A DNA stretch of 64,000 nt from assembly GCF_025837095.1 (NCBI RefSeq), contig NZ_CP107551.1:4086668-4150667 (forward strand), written 5' to 3'. The notes below the pieces were generated by a model. That model saw only the letters and a program-made list of their open reading frames with translations. It was not told the origin of the DNA and searched no databases. Origin of the DNA: Rhodococcus sp. Z13 (GTDB taxonomy: Bacteria > Actinomycetota > Actinomycetes > Mycobacteriales > Mycobacteriaceae). The position numbers and the translations under genes are program-made. Within the stretch, counting starts at the first letter, position 1; each line of letters begins with the position of its first letter. Of the stretch, positions 50,325 through 57,709 are shown in pieces.

Positions 50325-50638
50325 GCCCGGACGTCCTTCTCCACATCGAAGTTCTCGAGTCTTCCGGCGAGCCAACGCCCGTCGCGCTGCTCCCAGTAGG
50401 AGCGCAGCCCGATGGTCCGGTCGTCGAGCTCGTAGACGGCCTCGCCGATCATGAGGTCGCCTTCGGCACGGATGTCCACGATCCAGTGGGACCGCACCTC
50501 CGAACTGGGGGTGTCGACACCGTCGAAGACCTGGGGGAGGTTCTCGGGCACCATGTCGGCGAGCGCGGCCTTCATGTTTCCGCTGACGACATGGCCCACA
50601 TGCTGTTCGTACAGAGAACGAAAGTCTTCGACAGACAC
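50321..50638 (-). CDS. NTF2/SnoaL-like small protein
   Basis: A 105-residue protein starting at GTG 50638 with GAGGAG seven bases upstream. The sequence (VEDFRSLYEQHVGHVVSGNM, then RSHWIVDIRAEGDLMIGEAVYELD and RSYWEQRDGRWLAGRLENF) has the helix-then-sheet pattern of the NTF2 fold, used by many small dehydratases, isomerases and by Rieske beta subunits. It is shorter than a normal Rieske beta subunit. First gene of the operon; co-translated with the DUF35 protein, so a dehydratase/hydratase or accessory part of the aldolase complex is most likely. Confidence 0.7.
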   Translation of the reverse strand: MSVEDFRSLYEQHVGHVVSGNMKAALADMVPENLPQVFDGVDTPSSEVRSHWIVDIRAEGDLMIGEAVYELDDRTIGLRSYWEQRDGRWLAGRLENFDVEKDVRA

Positions 50639-50684
50639 GGGAACTCCTCGGATCGAGGACGCACGCAGGGTGCATCCGACTGAC

Positions 50685-50713
50685 ACATTTAACTTAAGGT
50701 ATTAGGTAAATGT
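50685..50713. promoter_or_regulatory. Inverted repeat containing palindromic motif, copy 3 (NTF2-DUF35-thiolase operon)
   Basis: ACATTTA and TAAATGT form a perfect 7-bp inverted repeat over 29 bp. Inside it, the minus strand of 50691-50707 reads ACCTA-ATACCTT-AAGTT, copy 3 of the 17-bp motif with a degenerate right arm. It lies about 50 bp upstream of the NTF2-like start and is the most AT-rich spot nearby. Confidence 0.65.
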
Positions 50714-50721
50714 CGTCAACG

Positions 50722-52203
50722 TCACGCGAGGTGGAATCCGCCGTCCGGGGTCACCGCGACCTTCTCACCTGCGACGTCCTCCGCCGCGAGTCGGGCGAGC
50801 TCCCCGGCATCCGTGCCCACCGCGAGGACGCGCTCGCCCGTGGGGGTGCGCGCGGCGAGGAACGCCCGCTCCGGTTCGCCGTCGCGCCCGTACACTACGG
50901 TCCACGACTCCGCCGTCGCGGCACCCTCGTACGAGACCAGCGCGGGGGTCGTCGGTTCCGCGTCCACCTCGGCCTGCACGTCCAGGCGCCGGAAACCGCC
51001 GGCGGGCGGTTCGGTCCGGTAGACGCCCATTGCGTGCTTGGTCAGGTAGCCGCTGTTGGCGGTCACCAGGCCGTAGGAGCCAGGGTTCTCGCGGAGTCTG
51101 GTCAGCATCGCGGCGATCGAGTGGCTGACGTAGTTGTTCCACGGCCCGCCCCCGAAGGTCAGGCCACCGGTGATCGTCAGCGGCCGCGACAGATCGTCCA
51201 GCGGCAGGCCGAGTTCGTGCGCCGCGACCTGCACTGCCGACGGGAAGCACGAGTACACGTCGACGTGCTCGACGTCGTCGAGGCCGATGCCGGCCAGTTC
51301 GAGGGCGCGCGCCCCGGCGATGCGGATGGCCGGGGACCGGTCGAGGGCGGCCCGTTCGGCGATCGCGTAGGTGTCGTGCGATTCGGTACCGGACTGCGGG
51401 AAGACCCAGTTCTCCCTGGGGATTCCGAGTCGGGTCGCAGTCTCGGCCGAGCACACGAGGACGGCCGCGCCCTGATCGACCATGTTGTTGGAGTTGAGCA
51501 GCTTGGTGTAGGGCGTGGAGATCATCCGGTTGTCGGCCGAGGGCAGTGCGATCTCGTCGGCGCCGTACTCGCGCTGCACCCAGGCGTGCGGGTTGCCGGC
51601 CGCGACCGCGCTGAATCGCGACCACAGCTCACCGATGAACCGCTGGTGTTCCTCGGGGGAACGCCCCGAGGTGACGCGCAGAGCCTGCTCGAACAGCGGA
51701 TAGACGAACGACGGCCGGTCCAGGCCGATGCGGCGTTCACTCTCGGCCTCCATCGGCACGTCGGTCACCAGGATCTCCGCGGCCGGCACCGTCTCGTCCT
51801 GCACGGTCCACTCCGGGCGCAGTTTCTGCTTGCGGAGCCGGGTGCGGGTGCGCCACGACTCGGCGCCGCCGATGAGCACGACGTCGGCACGGCCCGTGGC
51901 GATGTCCTCGGCGGCGGCGTTGACCATCACCTGCGGGGTGCTGCCGCCGTTGCCGGAGTAGCCGGTGTGGCGGACGTTCGCACCGATCCGCTCCCCGACC
52001 AGGGCTCCCGGGTCGCGGTAGCGCCACGAGAGCAAGCCCACCACACGGACCGAGTCGACGAGTTCGAGCAGGCGCATCGAGCCGGCCTGTTCCGCGGCGG
52101 CGCGGGCCGCGCGCACCATGAGGTCGACGGGCTCGACGCCGCCGTCGCGCTCGTTGATCTGGCCGCCGCCGACCAGGACGGGGGTTCTCGGATCGAGGGT
52201 CAT
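50722..52203 (-). CDS. Thiolase-fold acetyltransferase-like protein (no canonical Cys)
   Basis: A 493-residue thiolase-superfamily protein of the large Rv1867-like type. The nucleophile region reads GYSGNGGSTPQVMVNAAAED with no Cys. VDVYSCFPSAVQVAAHELGL resembles the middle thiolase region, and FGGGPWNNYVSHSIAAM replaces the GHP motif. About 110 extra C-terminal residues form an OB-like domain (RTPTGERVLAVGTDAGELAR), fused here rather than separate as in the DUF35 pair. It may thus combine aldolase and partner in one chain; this is inference. ATG 52203 is used; motif copy 4 lies about 50 bp upstream. Confidence 0.82.
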   Translation of the reverse strand: MTLDPRTPVLVGGGQINERDGGVEPVDLMVRAARAAAEQAGSMRLLELVDSVRVVGLLSWRYRDPGALVGERIGANVRHTGYSGNGGSTPQVMVNAAAEDIATGRADVVLIGGAESWRTRTRLRKQKLRPEWTVQDETVPAAEILVTDVPMEAESERRIGLDRPSFVYPLFEQALRVTSGRSPEEHQRFIGELWSRFSAVAAGNPHAWVQREYGADEIALPSADNRMISTPYTKLLNSNNMVDQGAAVLVCSAETATRLGIPRENWVFPQSGTESHDTYAIAERAALDRSPAIRIAGARALELAGIGLDDVEHVDVYSCFPSAVQVAAHELGLPLDDLSRPLTITGGLTFGGGPWNNYVSHSIAAMLTRLRENPGSYGLVTANSGYLTKHAMGVYRTEPPAGGFRRLDVQAEVDAEPTTPALVSYEGAATAESWTVVYGRDGEPERAFLAARTPTGERVLAVGTDAGELARLAAEDVAGEKVAVTPDGGFHLA

Positions 52204-52249
52204 CACTGCACCGCTTCCCGGATCGTTCACGAGGTATACGACACGGAGA

Positions 52250-52266
52250 GCCTAATACCATTAGAT
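52250..52266. promoter_or_regulatory. 17-bp palindromic motif, copy 4 (large thiolase-like gene)
   Basis: GCCTA-ATACCAT-TAGAT, with the additional nested repeat CTAAT-ACC-ATTAG. It lies 47 bp upstream of the thiolase-like start and touches the stop codon of the GNAT gene, so it marks an internal promoter on the minus strand. Confidence 0.65.
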
Positions 52267-53189
52267 TAAAAGCTCAAGGAAGCCCCGGCGAAGAGCAGGT
52301 CGCTGCGATCGTGCTGGAACGCCGCCGACCGGAACACGTCCAGAGCCCCGATGTCGGATACGTCGACCGAGGCCTCGATACTCGTGGCACCCTGTCGCCA
52401 CAGCCATTCGACTCCCGCCCGCACGAGCATCGACGGGTCCGCAGGCTCGGTGCGCCGGCTCCCGGTGACCGGGACGATATCCCGTATCCGTCCGGCCCCG
52501 CCGGGCGTACCCCCACCCCAACCGATCAGCACGTATCCGGCACCGGGCCCGATCTCCAACCATCGGTCCGTCGCCCCCGCGGTCTCGAAGTCGTCCCAGA
52601 GCGTCCGGGCCGGGGTCACTGCGGGCGGGTCCACCGGCCGCGCGGAGAACGGCACGTCCGCACCGGCCGCGATCCGCGAGTCCCGGTAGGCGGACTGCGA
52701 CGGAAGGACGAGACGATCACGCCGGCCGGTGAGCACGGCTCCGAAACGACGAGCGAGCCTCTCCGCCGCGGGATGCGCACCGAAGGCACATCCCACCAGT
52801 TCACCGCCCTCCCTCACATCGGCGAGCAACCCGCCGGACGGAGTCGTACCGATTTGCTCGAAGACCGTGGTCGCCAGACCGACGGACCGGAATCGAGGGT
52901 CGACCACGATGTCTGCCACCCACCTGGCCGGGCCCACCCGCCACACCACCACGACCGCAGCGAGACGCGCCTCGCTCGGGCGTGACATGGCCCACCGGTG
53001 GAGCACCGTCCGCACCTCCGCCGTGCGGCACCACGGCGCCTGCCGGGCCAGGGCCCGCGCGGGCGAGGAGAAGTCCATCTCCGCATCCGCCTCGCGGGCC
53101 GCCTCGAACAGCGCATCGGTGGCGGGCGACGGTGGGCCGTCGCGCCATTCGAGGATCACCGACTGCCGATCGCCGGTCACGGCCACCAT
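52266..53189 (-). CDS. GNAT-family acetyltransferase-like protein (paralogue of 39930)
   Basis: A 307-residue protein with one clear GNAT site (VADIVVDPRFRSVGLATTVF) and a C-terminal half that looks like a worn second domain (GVEWLWRQGATSIEASVDVS). HPAAERLARRFGAVLTG matches HPAADRLARRFGIRTAG of the protein at 39930, showing common origin. The gene begins one base before the Rieske stop region, so it is translated with the Rieske oxygenase. The repeated linkage of this rare protein type with a Rieske gene argues for a shared function that I cannot name. Confidence 0.75.
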   Translation of the reverse strand: MVAVTGDRQSVILEWRDGPPSPATDALFEAAREADAEMDFSSPARALARQAPWCRTAEVRTVLHRWAMSRPSEARLAAVVVVWRVGPARWVADIVVDPRFRSVGLATTVFEQIGTTPSGGLLADVREGGELVGCAFGAHPAAERLARRFGAVLTGRRDRLVLPSQSAYRDSRIAAGADVPFSARPVDPPAVTPARTLWDDFETAGATDRWLEIGPGAGYVLIGWGGGTPGGAGRIRDIVPVTGSRRTEPADPSMLVRAGVEWLWRQGATSIEASVDVSDIGALDVFRSAAFQHDRSDLLFAGASLSF

Positions 53190-53190
53190 G

Positions 53191-54381
53191 TCAGCCTTCC
53201 GGCCCGACGTCGAGCAACCGGCGGATCTCCCGGCGGAACAGGTGGCCGGCCAGTTCGTTGCGGCCGAGCAGCATCGTCCCGGCGTCCAGGCTCGACAGGG
53301 CGCGCTGCGATCCGTCGAGGATCGGGAAGTCCTCGTCGTGCAGGATCGAGACGAGGATCTTCCAGTTCTTCTCCCAGCGCTTGTGCCAGTGCCCGGCTTC
53401 GAGGCCGCTGTCCTCGATCGAGGGCGCGAGGATCCGCATCTCCATGATCGCTTCGCCCGGATCGGCGCCGGTGGGCCGGAAGGTCAGCAACTCGATGTGG
53501 GTGGCGTGCCGGAGCAGCATCGTGTTGGGCGCAAGGAAGCAGCTCTCGATGGTGTGGTCGATCATCGACGGAGTCCACGAGACGTCCTGGCCGATGAACT
53601 GGTCGATGCTCTTGCGGCTCGTGAGGAACCAGAAGTGCCGGCCGTAGTCCTCCAACGCGACGGCGTTGGTGTGCAGCATCTTTCCCGCGGTGTTGGGATG
53701 CGCGTACTTGACGTGGTAGTTGTCCAGGAAGCCGTCCTGCAGGATCTTCCAGTTGGCCGGGCGGCGGTAGACGTGCGGATCGACGCTCACGAGCCGGTCG
53801 ATCCCGAAACTTCCGAGGATCTCGTCCATCTCGGGGCCCAGCCAGCCGGCCACGTCGATCCCCCGCTGCGCGTTGTCGACGATCCACACGAAGCCGTGCC
53901 GTTCCTCGACCGGGAGCTCGACGAGCCCGAGCTTCGACCGGTCGAACTCGCCGAAGGTGTCGTCGAGGGTGACGGTGCGCAACCGGCCGTCCGGATCGTA
54001 GGCCCAGCGGTGGTAGGGACACGAGAAGATGCGGCACCGGCCCGACGGCTCGGTGACGAGCTCTGCGCCGCGGTGTCGGCACGCGTTGACGAACGCCTTG
54101 ACCGTACCGTCCTTCTGCCGGACGACGATGGCCTTGTTGCGCGGCAGGTCGGCCGAGACGAAGTCGTGGGGTCCGGGCAGTTCCGAGCTGTGCGCGACGA
54201 TGAAGGGCACCGCGCCGAAGATGCGGTCGCGTTCGGCTTCGGCCAGTTCCGGATCCTGGTAGTCGTCGCGCTCGAACCGTTCGATCTCCCGGAACTGGTC
54301 GGTGCGCGAACCCTCGAGATGCGACAGCAGGGTCTTCAGGGCTCGGTCGCGCACCGAGTGCAGGTCGACGGTGGCGGTCAT
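53191..54381 (-). CDS. Rieske non-heme iron oxygenase, alpha subunit (paralogue of 41126)
   Basis: A 396-residue oxygenase. Rieske ligands Cys101, His103, Cys121 and His124 (CRHRGAEL and CPYHRW); mononuclear iron residues His223 and His228 in DNYHVKYAHPNT with Asp216 as the bridge. The final block LGRNELAGHLFRREIRRLL matches LGRNEVANQVFRREVQKLV of the first Rieske protein, so both derive from one ancestor. No beta subunit or private reductase is nearby. It lies between an acyl-CoA ligase and a GNAT gene in one minus-strand operon. Confidence 0.92.
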   Translation of the reverse strand: MTATVDLHSVRDRALKTLLSHLEGSRTDQFREIERFERDDYQDPELAEAERDRIFGAVPFIVAHSSELPGPHDFVSADLPRNKAIVVRQKDGTVKAFVNACRHRGAELVTEPSGRCRIFSCPYHRWAYDPDGRLRTVTLDDTFGEFDRSKLGLVELPVEERHGFVWIVDNAQRGIDVAGWLGPEMDEILGSFGIDRLVSVDPHVYRRPANWKILQDGFLDNYHVKYAHPNTAGKMLHTNAVALEDYGRHFWFLTSRKSIDQFIGQDVSWTPSMIDHTIESCFLAPNTMLLRHATHIELLTFRPTGADPGEAIMEMRILAPSIEDSGLEAGHWHKRWEKNWKILVSILHDEDFPILDGSQRALSSLDAGTMLLGRNELAGHLFRREIRRLLDVGPEG

Positions 54382-54445
54382 GGCGTAGCACTCCGTTTCT
54401 CGGTCGTGTCGTGGAACTTTCGTTCTTCTACGGTCGCCGGACGGT

Positions 54446-55972
54446 CTACGATGCCCGCCCGAAACGTTCGTAGCGAGCCGGAATCTCCGTGTATTCCTGT
54501 CGGAGGGCACGCTTGTCGATCTTCATGCTCGCGGTGCGAGGCAACGGCGTGTCGCGGAACACCACGTAGCGCGGCGCCTTGTATCCCGACAGCCGCAACC
54601 GGCAATGGTCGACGATCCGCCGGGCCGGGATCTCGCCGGCGGTGCGGACCAGCACGGCCGGGGTCTCGCCGAACTCGTCGTCCGGCGCCCCGATCACCGC
54701 AGCTTCGAGCACCTCCGGCATCTCGAGGACGGCGCGTTCGAGTTCCGCGGCATAGATGTTCATGCCGCCGGAGATGATGACATCCTTGGTCCGGCCGACG
54801 ATGCGGATCGCGCCTTCCTCGTCCTTGACGCCGACGTCCCCCGTCCGCAGCCAGCCGCCACCGAAGGTCTCCTCGGTGAGCTTCTCGTCCTGCCAGTAGC
54901 CTCGCGCCACACCGGGTCCGGCGATCCAGATCTCGCCGGGAGTGCCGGCCTGGCAGGGTGCACCGTCGGCGTCCATGATCTCGACGCGGGTGAGAATGCC
55001 GCCGACACCCACGGATTCGGGTTTGCGGACGGACATGTCGACGGTCGGGAAGGTGACCATCGACAGCGACTCCGTGAGGCCGTAGGCCTGGCGCAGGCCG
55101 ACACCCTGAGCCGCCCAGGCGTCGATGAGTTCGCGAGTGACGGGATTGCCCCCGATGAACACCACCTTCAGCGACGACAGGTCGGTGGTCGCGAAGGTGG
55201 GCAGGGCAGCCATCTGTTCGAAGAAGATGGTCGTGCCCGCCATGGTGGCGATGTGCTCGGAGGCGATGAGGTCCATCGCGACCTGCGGATCCCATTTCGA
55301 CAGCATCGTCACGCTGCCGCCGAGGACGAGCGGAGCGAGGAAGCCGTTGAGCAGGCCCGCGGCGAACGACAACGAACTCAGGTTGAGGGTGTGCGCGCCG
55401 AGCAGGTCCGGTGCCTGCAGCGACCATTCGAAGAACGCCCCGAGAAGCGATTCGTGGGTGTAGACGACGCCTTTCGGGGTTCCGGTGGATCCGGAGGTCG
55501 GGATGATGCAGACCGGCCGGGACGGATCGTTGCCCGGATCGGGCAGTGCCCCCTCGGATCCGGCCACCGAGAGCGTTTCCGAGTCGAGGACCTTCGGCGG
55601 GGTGTCGATCTCCTTGCACGCCAGCTGCGCGACCTCGCGGTTCGGCTCGGCCGCCACGACGGCTACGGGGCTCAGCTTGCGGTACACCCTCTCGAGCTCC
55701 GCCGCGGTGTGCCGTTCGTTCAGCGGGCACAGCACCGCGCCCGTCCGGATCACCCCGAGCGCGGCGATCGCCCAGTCGAGGGACAGTCCACCGAGGACCC
55801 CGACCCGGTCTCCCGGTCGCACCCCTTCGGCGACCAGGCGCGTCGCGGCGCGGTCCACCGCCGCGGTCAGGTCGGACCAGGTCAGCGAGGTGTCGTCGCA
55901 GCTCAGGGCGGGAACGTCGGGCCGGCGGACGGACCAGGCCCGGAGTGCGTGGAGAACGGTGGTGTCACGCAT
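54446..55972 (-). CDS. Acyl-CoA synthetase (AMP-forming)
   Basis: A 508-residue ANL ligase with P-loop PTSGSTGTPKGVVYTH near residue 157, YGLTESLSM, RTGDVGVKDEEGAIRIVGRT with TKDVIISGGMNIYA, and the C-terminal Lys in TASMKIDKRAL. AAGGAG precedes ATG 55972. First gene of the ligase-Rieske-GNAT operon. The divergent TetR gene starts only 65 bp away, so the regulator very likely controls this promoter. It is a paralogue of the ligase at 32105. Confidence 0.92.
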   Translation of the reverse strand: MRDTTVLHALRAWSVRRPDVPALSCDDTSLTWSDLTAAVDRAATRLVAEGVRPGDRVGVLGGLSLDWAIAALGVIRTGAVLCPLNERHTAAELERVYRKLSPVAVVAAEPNREVAQLACKEIDTPPKVLDSETLSVAGSEGALPDPGNDPSRPVCIIPTSGSTGTPKGVVYTHESLLGAFFEWSLQAPDLLGAHTLNLSSLSFAAGLLNGFLAPLVLGGSVTMLSKWDPQVAMDLIASEHIATMAGTTIFFEQMAALPTFATTDLSSLKVVFIGGNPVTRELIDAWAAQGVGLRQAYGLTESLSMVTFPTVDMSVRKPESVGVGGILTRVEIMDADGAPCQAGTPGEIWIAGPGVARGYWQDEKLTEETFGGGWLRTGDVGVKDEEGAIRIVGRTKDVIISGGMNIYAAELERAVLEMPEVLEAAVIGAPDDEFGETPAVLVRTAGEIPARRIVDHCRLRLSGYKAPRYVVFRDTPLPRTASMKIDKRALRQEYTEIPARYERFGRAS

Positions 55973-56037
55973 GCGAAGCTCCTTGGGAGGTGTAGACGGT
56001 GTGCCGCGACGGGATCCGTGCGGACGGAGGTGGGCAG

Positions 56038-56625
56038 ATGGGCCGGAGGCCGGCGATAACACGGGAAGCGGTGGTCACCACGGCGATCGAGCTGATCGAC
56101 CGGGACGGGATGGCGGCGTTCAGCCTCGATCGGGTCGCCCGGGCTCTGAACGTGCGCGGGCCCTCGCTCTACAACCATTTCGCGGACCGTTCCGAGATCC
56201 TGACCGAGGTCGCGCGGGCGATCGTGCTCGAGACCCCCCGCGTGCCCGATCCGGAGCCGGGCCGGTGGCGCGAGTGGCTGATCGCCGAATGCCGGGAGTT
56301 CCGAAGCACATTGCTACGTCACCCGAACGTCGTTCCGGTGGTGTTCACGTGGTTTCCCGAGAAGCTGCTCGACAAGCTGTACGACCGGTACTCGGCCCTG
56401 CTGGCGGAGCACGGCGTGCCGGAATCGCACCGCTTGTTCCTTCTGGAGGCCACTCACCGGATGACCGTGGGATCGGCCGTGTGCACCGCGACGGGCAGAC
56501 CCGCGGCACTGGAACTGCCGTGGAGCACGGCGACAGCCGGTACCGACGCCGACGCCGACGAGATCTTGTTCGTCGAGATGCTGAAAGCCTTTCTGGCAGG
56601 GGTCGACATCGGCTCGTCACGGTGA
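56038..56625 (+). CDS. TetR-family regulator (paralogue of the TetR at 36701)
   Basis: A 195-residue TetR protein; DNA-binding helices LDRVARALNVRGPSLYNHFA near residues 30-49. ATG 56038 follows GGAGGTG by seven bases; an earlier in-frame start at 55999 lacks a binding site. The ligand domain contains VVFTWFPEKLLDKLYDRYSA. It is divergent from the ligase operon, and an enoyl-CoA hydratase with motif copy 5 lies downstream. It shares family and blocks with the TetR at 36701. Confidence 0.87.
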   Translation: MGRRPAITREAVVTTAIELIDRDGMAAFSLDRVARALNVRGPSLYNHFADRSEILTEVARAIVLETPRVPDPEPGRWREWLIAECREFRSTLLRHPNVVPVVFTWFPEKLLDKLYDRYSALLAEHGVPESHRLFLLEATHRMTVGSAVCTATGRPAALELPWSTATAGTDADADEILFVEMLKAFLAGVDIGSSR

Positions 56626-56711
56626 ATTCACGACGCCTCCTCGGATCGCGTGACCGCCTCGAGCGGTACACGGCGACGACGGATCGAAGTGATCCGGATC
56701 ACGTGCAAATA

Positions 56712-56728
56712 AACTATAGCCGTTAGCC
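56712..56728. promoter_or_regulatory. 17-bp palindromic motif, copy 5 (enoyl-CoA hydratase)
   Basis: AACTA-TAGCCGT-TAGCC, keeping the CTA-N7-TAG core and the CC in the spacer, in an AT-rich stretch 120-140 bp upstream of the hydratase start. The weakest of the five copies. Confidence 0.5.
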
Positions 56729-56778
56729 TATTCGGTCAAGGGGAACTGCCGGATCACCACCCGACCTCGCGTTGACCG

Positions 56779-56813
56779 ATCGATCGCTCCGTGATAGTTC
56801 TTTAGCGATCGAT
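56779..56813. promoter_or_regulatory. Perfect 10-bp inverted repeat in the hydratase promoter
   Basis: ATCGATCGCT and AGCGATCGAT, 15 bases apart, bracket a possible -10 (TAGTTC) that follows a TTGACC box at 56772-56777. It could be an operator for a second regulator or a hairpin in the leader; it ends 36 bp before the start codon. Confidence 0.55.
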
Positions 56814-56849
56814 AAGTGGCAGCGCTCTGCTGCGATCCGAAAGGCTCCC

Positions 56850-57644
56850 ATGACCGAGACCACTCCCGAACCCGCCGCGCTGTACGAGCGACGCGGCAAC
56901 GTCGCGATCATCACCCTCAACCGTCCGCGCGCCCTCAACGCGGTGAACGGCGCCCTGTCCACCGCGGTCGGCAACCACCTCGAGCAGGCCAACGCCGACG
57001 ACGAGGTGCGGGCCGTGGTGATCACCGGTGCCGGTCGCGCGTTCTGCGCCGGCGCCGACCTCAAAGCACTTGCCGCCGGCGAGAACACGTTCGCCGAGGG
57101 TCATCCGGAATGGGGTTTCGCCGGCTACGCCCAGCACTGGAGCGCCAAGCCCACCATCGCCGCGGTCAACGGTTTCGCTCTCGGCGGTGGCACCGAACTC
57201 GTACTGGCGAGCGACCTGGCCGTCGTCGACGAGGAGGCCAAGCTGGGTCTGCCGGAGGTCAAGCGCGGACTGTTCGCCGCCGCCGGCGGCGTGATCCGCA
57301 TGCAGCAGCAGATCCCCCGCAAGGTCGCGCTGGAGCTCGCGCTCACGGGTGAGCCCATCACCGCCGCGCAGGGCAAGGAACTCGGTCTCGTCAACCGCGT
57401 CGCCCCGGCCGGCACGGCACTCGAGGTCGCACTCGAACTCGCCGAGACGATCGCCGCCAACGCACCTCTGGCCGTGCGCGAGTCGAAGGCCATGATCCAC
57501 CGCACCGCCAACAGCCCCGATTGGGAGGCCGAGGCGTGGAATGCGAACCGCACCGCGATGAAGGTCGTGTTCACGAGCGAGGACGCGAAGGAAGGGCCCC
57601 GCGCCTTCGCCGAGAAGCGCCAGCCGGTCTGGCAGGGCCGCTGA
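56850..57644 (+). CDS. Enoyl-CoA hydratase
   Basis: A 264-residue crotonase. GRAFCAGADLKALAAGEN near residue 60 and VNGFALGGGTELVLASDLAV near residue 107 give the oxyanion hole; the catalytic Glu region reads LGLPEVKRGLFAAAGG with one Glu at the hydratase position. ATG 56850 is chosen as the start of homology; an in-frame start at 56772 would include the promoter repeat. It adds water to the enoyl-CoA made by the acyl-CoA dehydrogenase. It differs from the hydratase at 31227, which carries an insertion. Confidence 0.92.
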   Translation: MTETTPEPAALYERRGNVAIITLNRPRALNAVNGALSTAVGNHLEQANADDEVRAVVITGAGRAFCAGADLKALAAGENTFAEGHPEWGFAGYAQHWSAKPTIAAVNGFALGGGTELVLASDLAVVDEEAKLGLPEVKRGLFAAAGGVIRMQQQIPRKVALELALTGEPITAAQGKELGLVNRVAPAGTALEVALELAETIAANAPLAVRESKAMIHRTANSPDWEAEAWNANRTAMKVVFTSEDAKEGPRAFAEKRQPVWQGR

Positions 57645-57655
57645 CAGCAGGCCGA

Positions 57656-57684
57656 ACGGCGGTGCCCGCAGCGGGCACCGCCGT
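57656..57684. terminator. Bidirectional terminator between hydratase and MFS genes
   Basis: Perfect 13-bp stem ACGGCGGTGCCCG with its complement and a CAG loop, 12 bp past the hydratase stop; a smaller ACGGC-ACC-GCCGT hairpin follows at about 57698. The convergent MFS gene ends at 57710. Confidence 0.8.
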
Positions 57685-57709
57685 CAGTCGCCCACCGACG
57701 GCACCGCCG

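Noticed and set aside
50321-50638. NTF2-like protein considered as the missing Rieske beta subunit
   Set aside because: At 105 residues it is much shorter than known beta subunits and is coupled to DUF35 and thiolase-like genes rather than to a Rieske gene.
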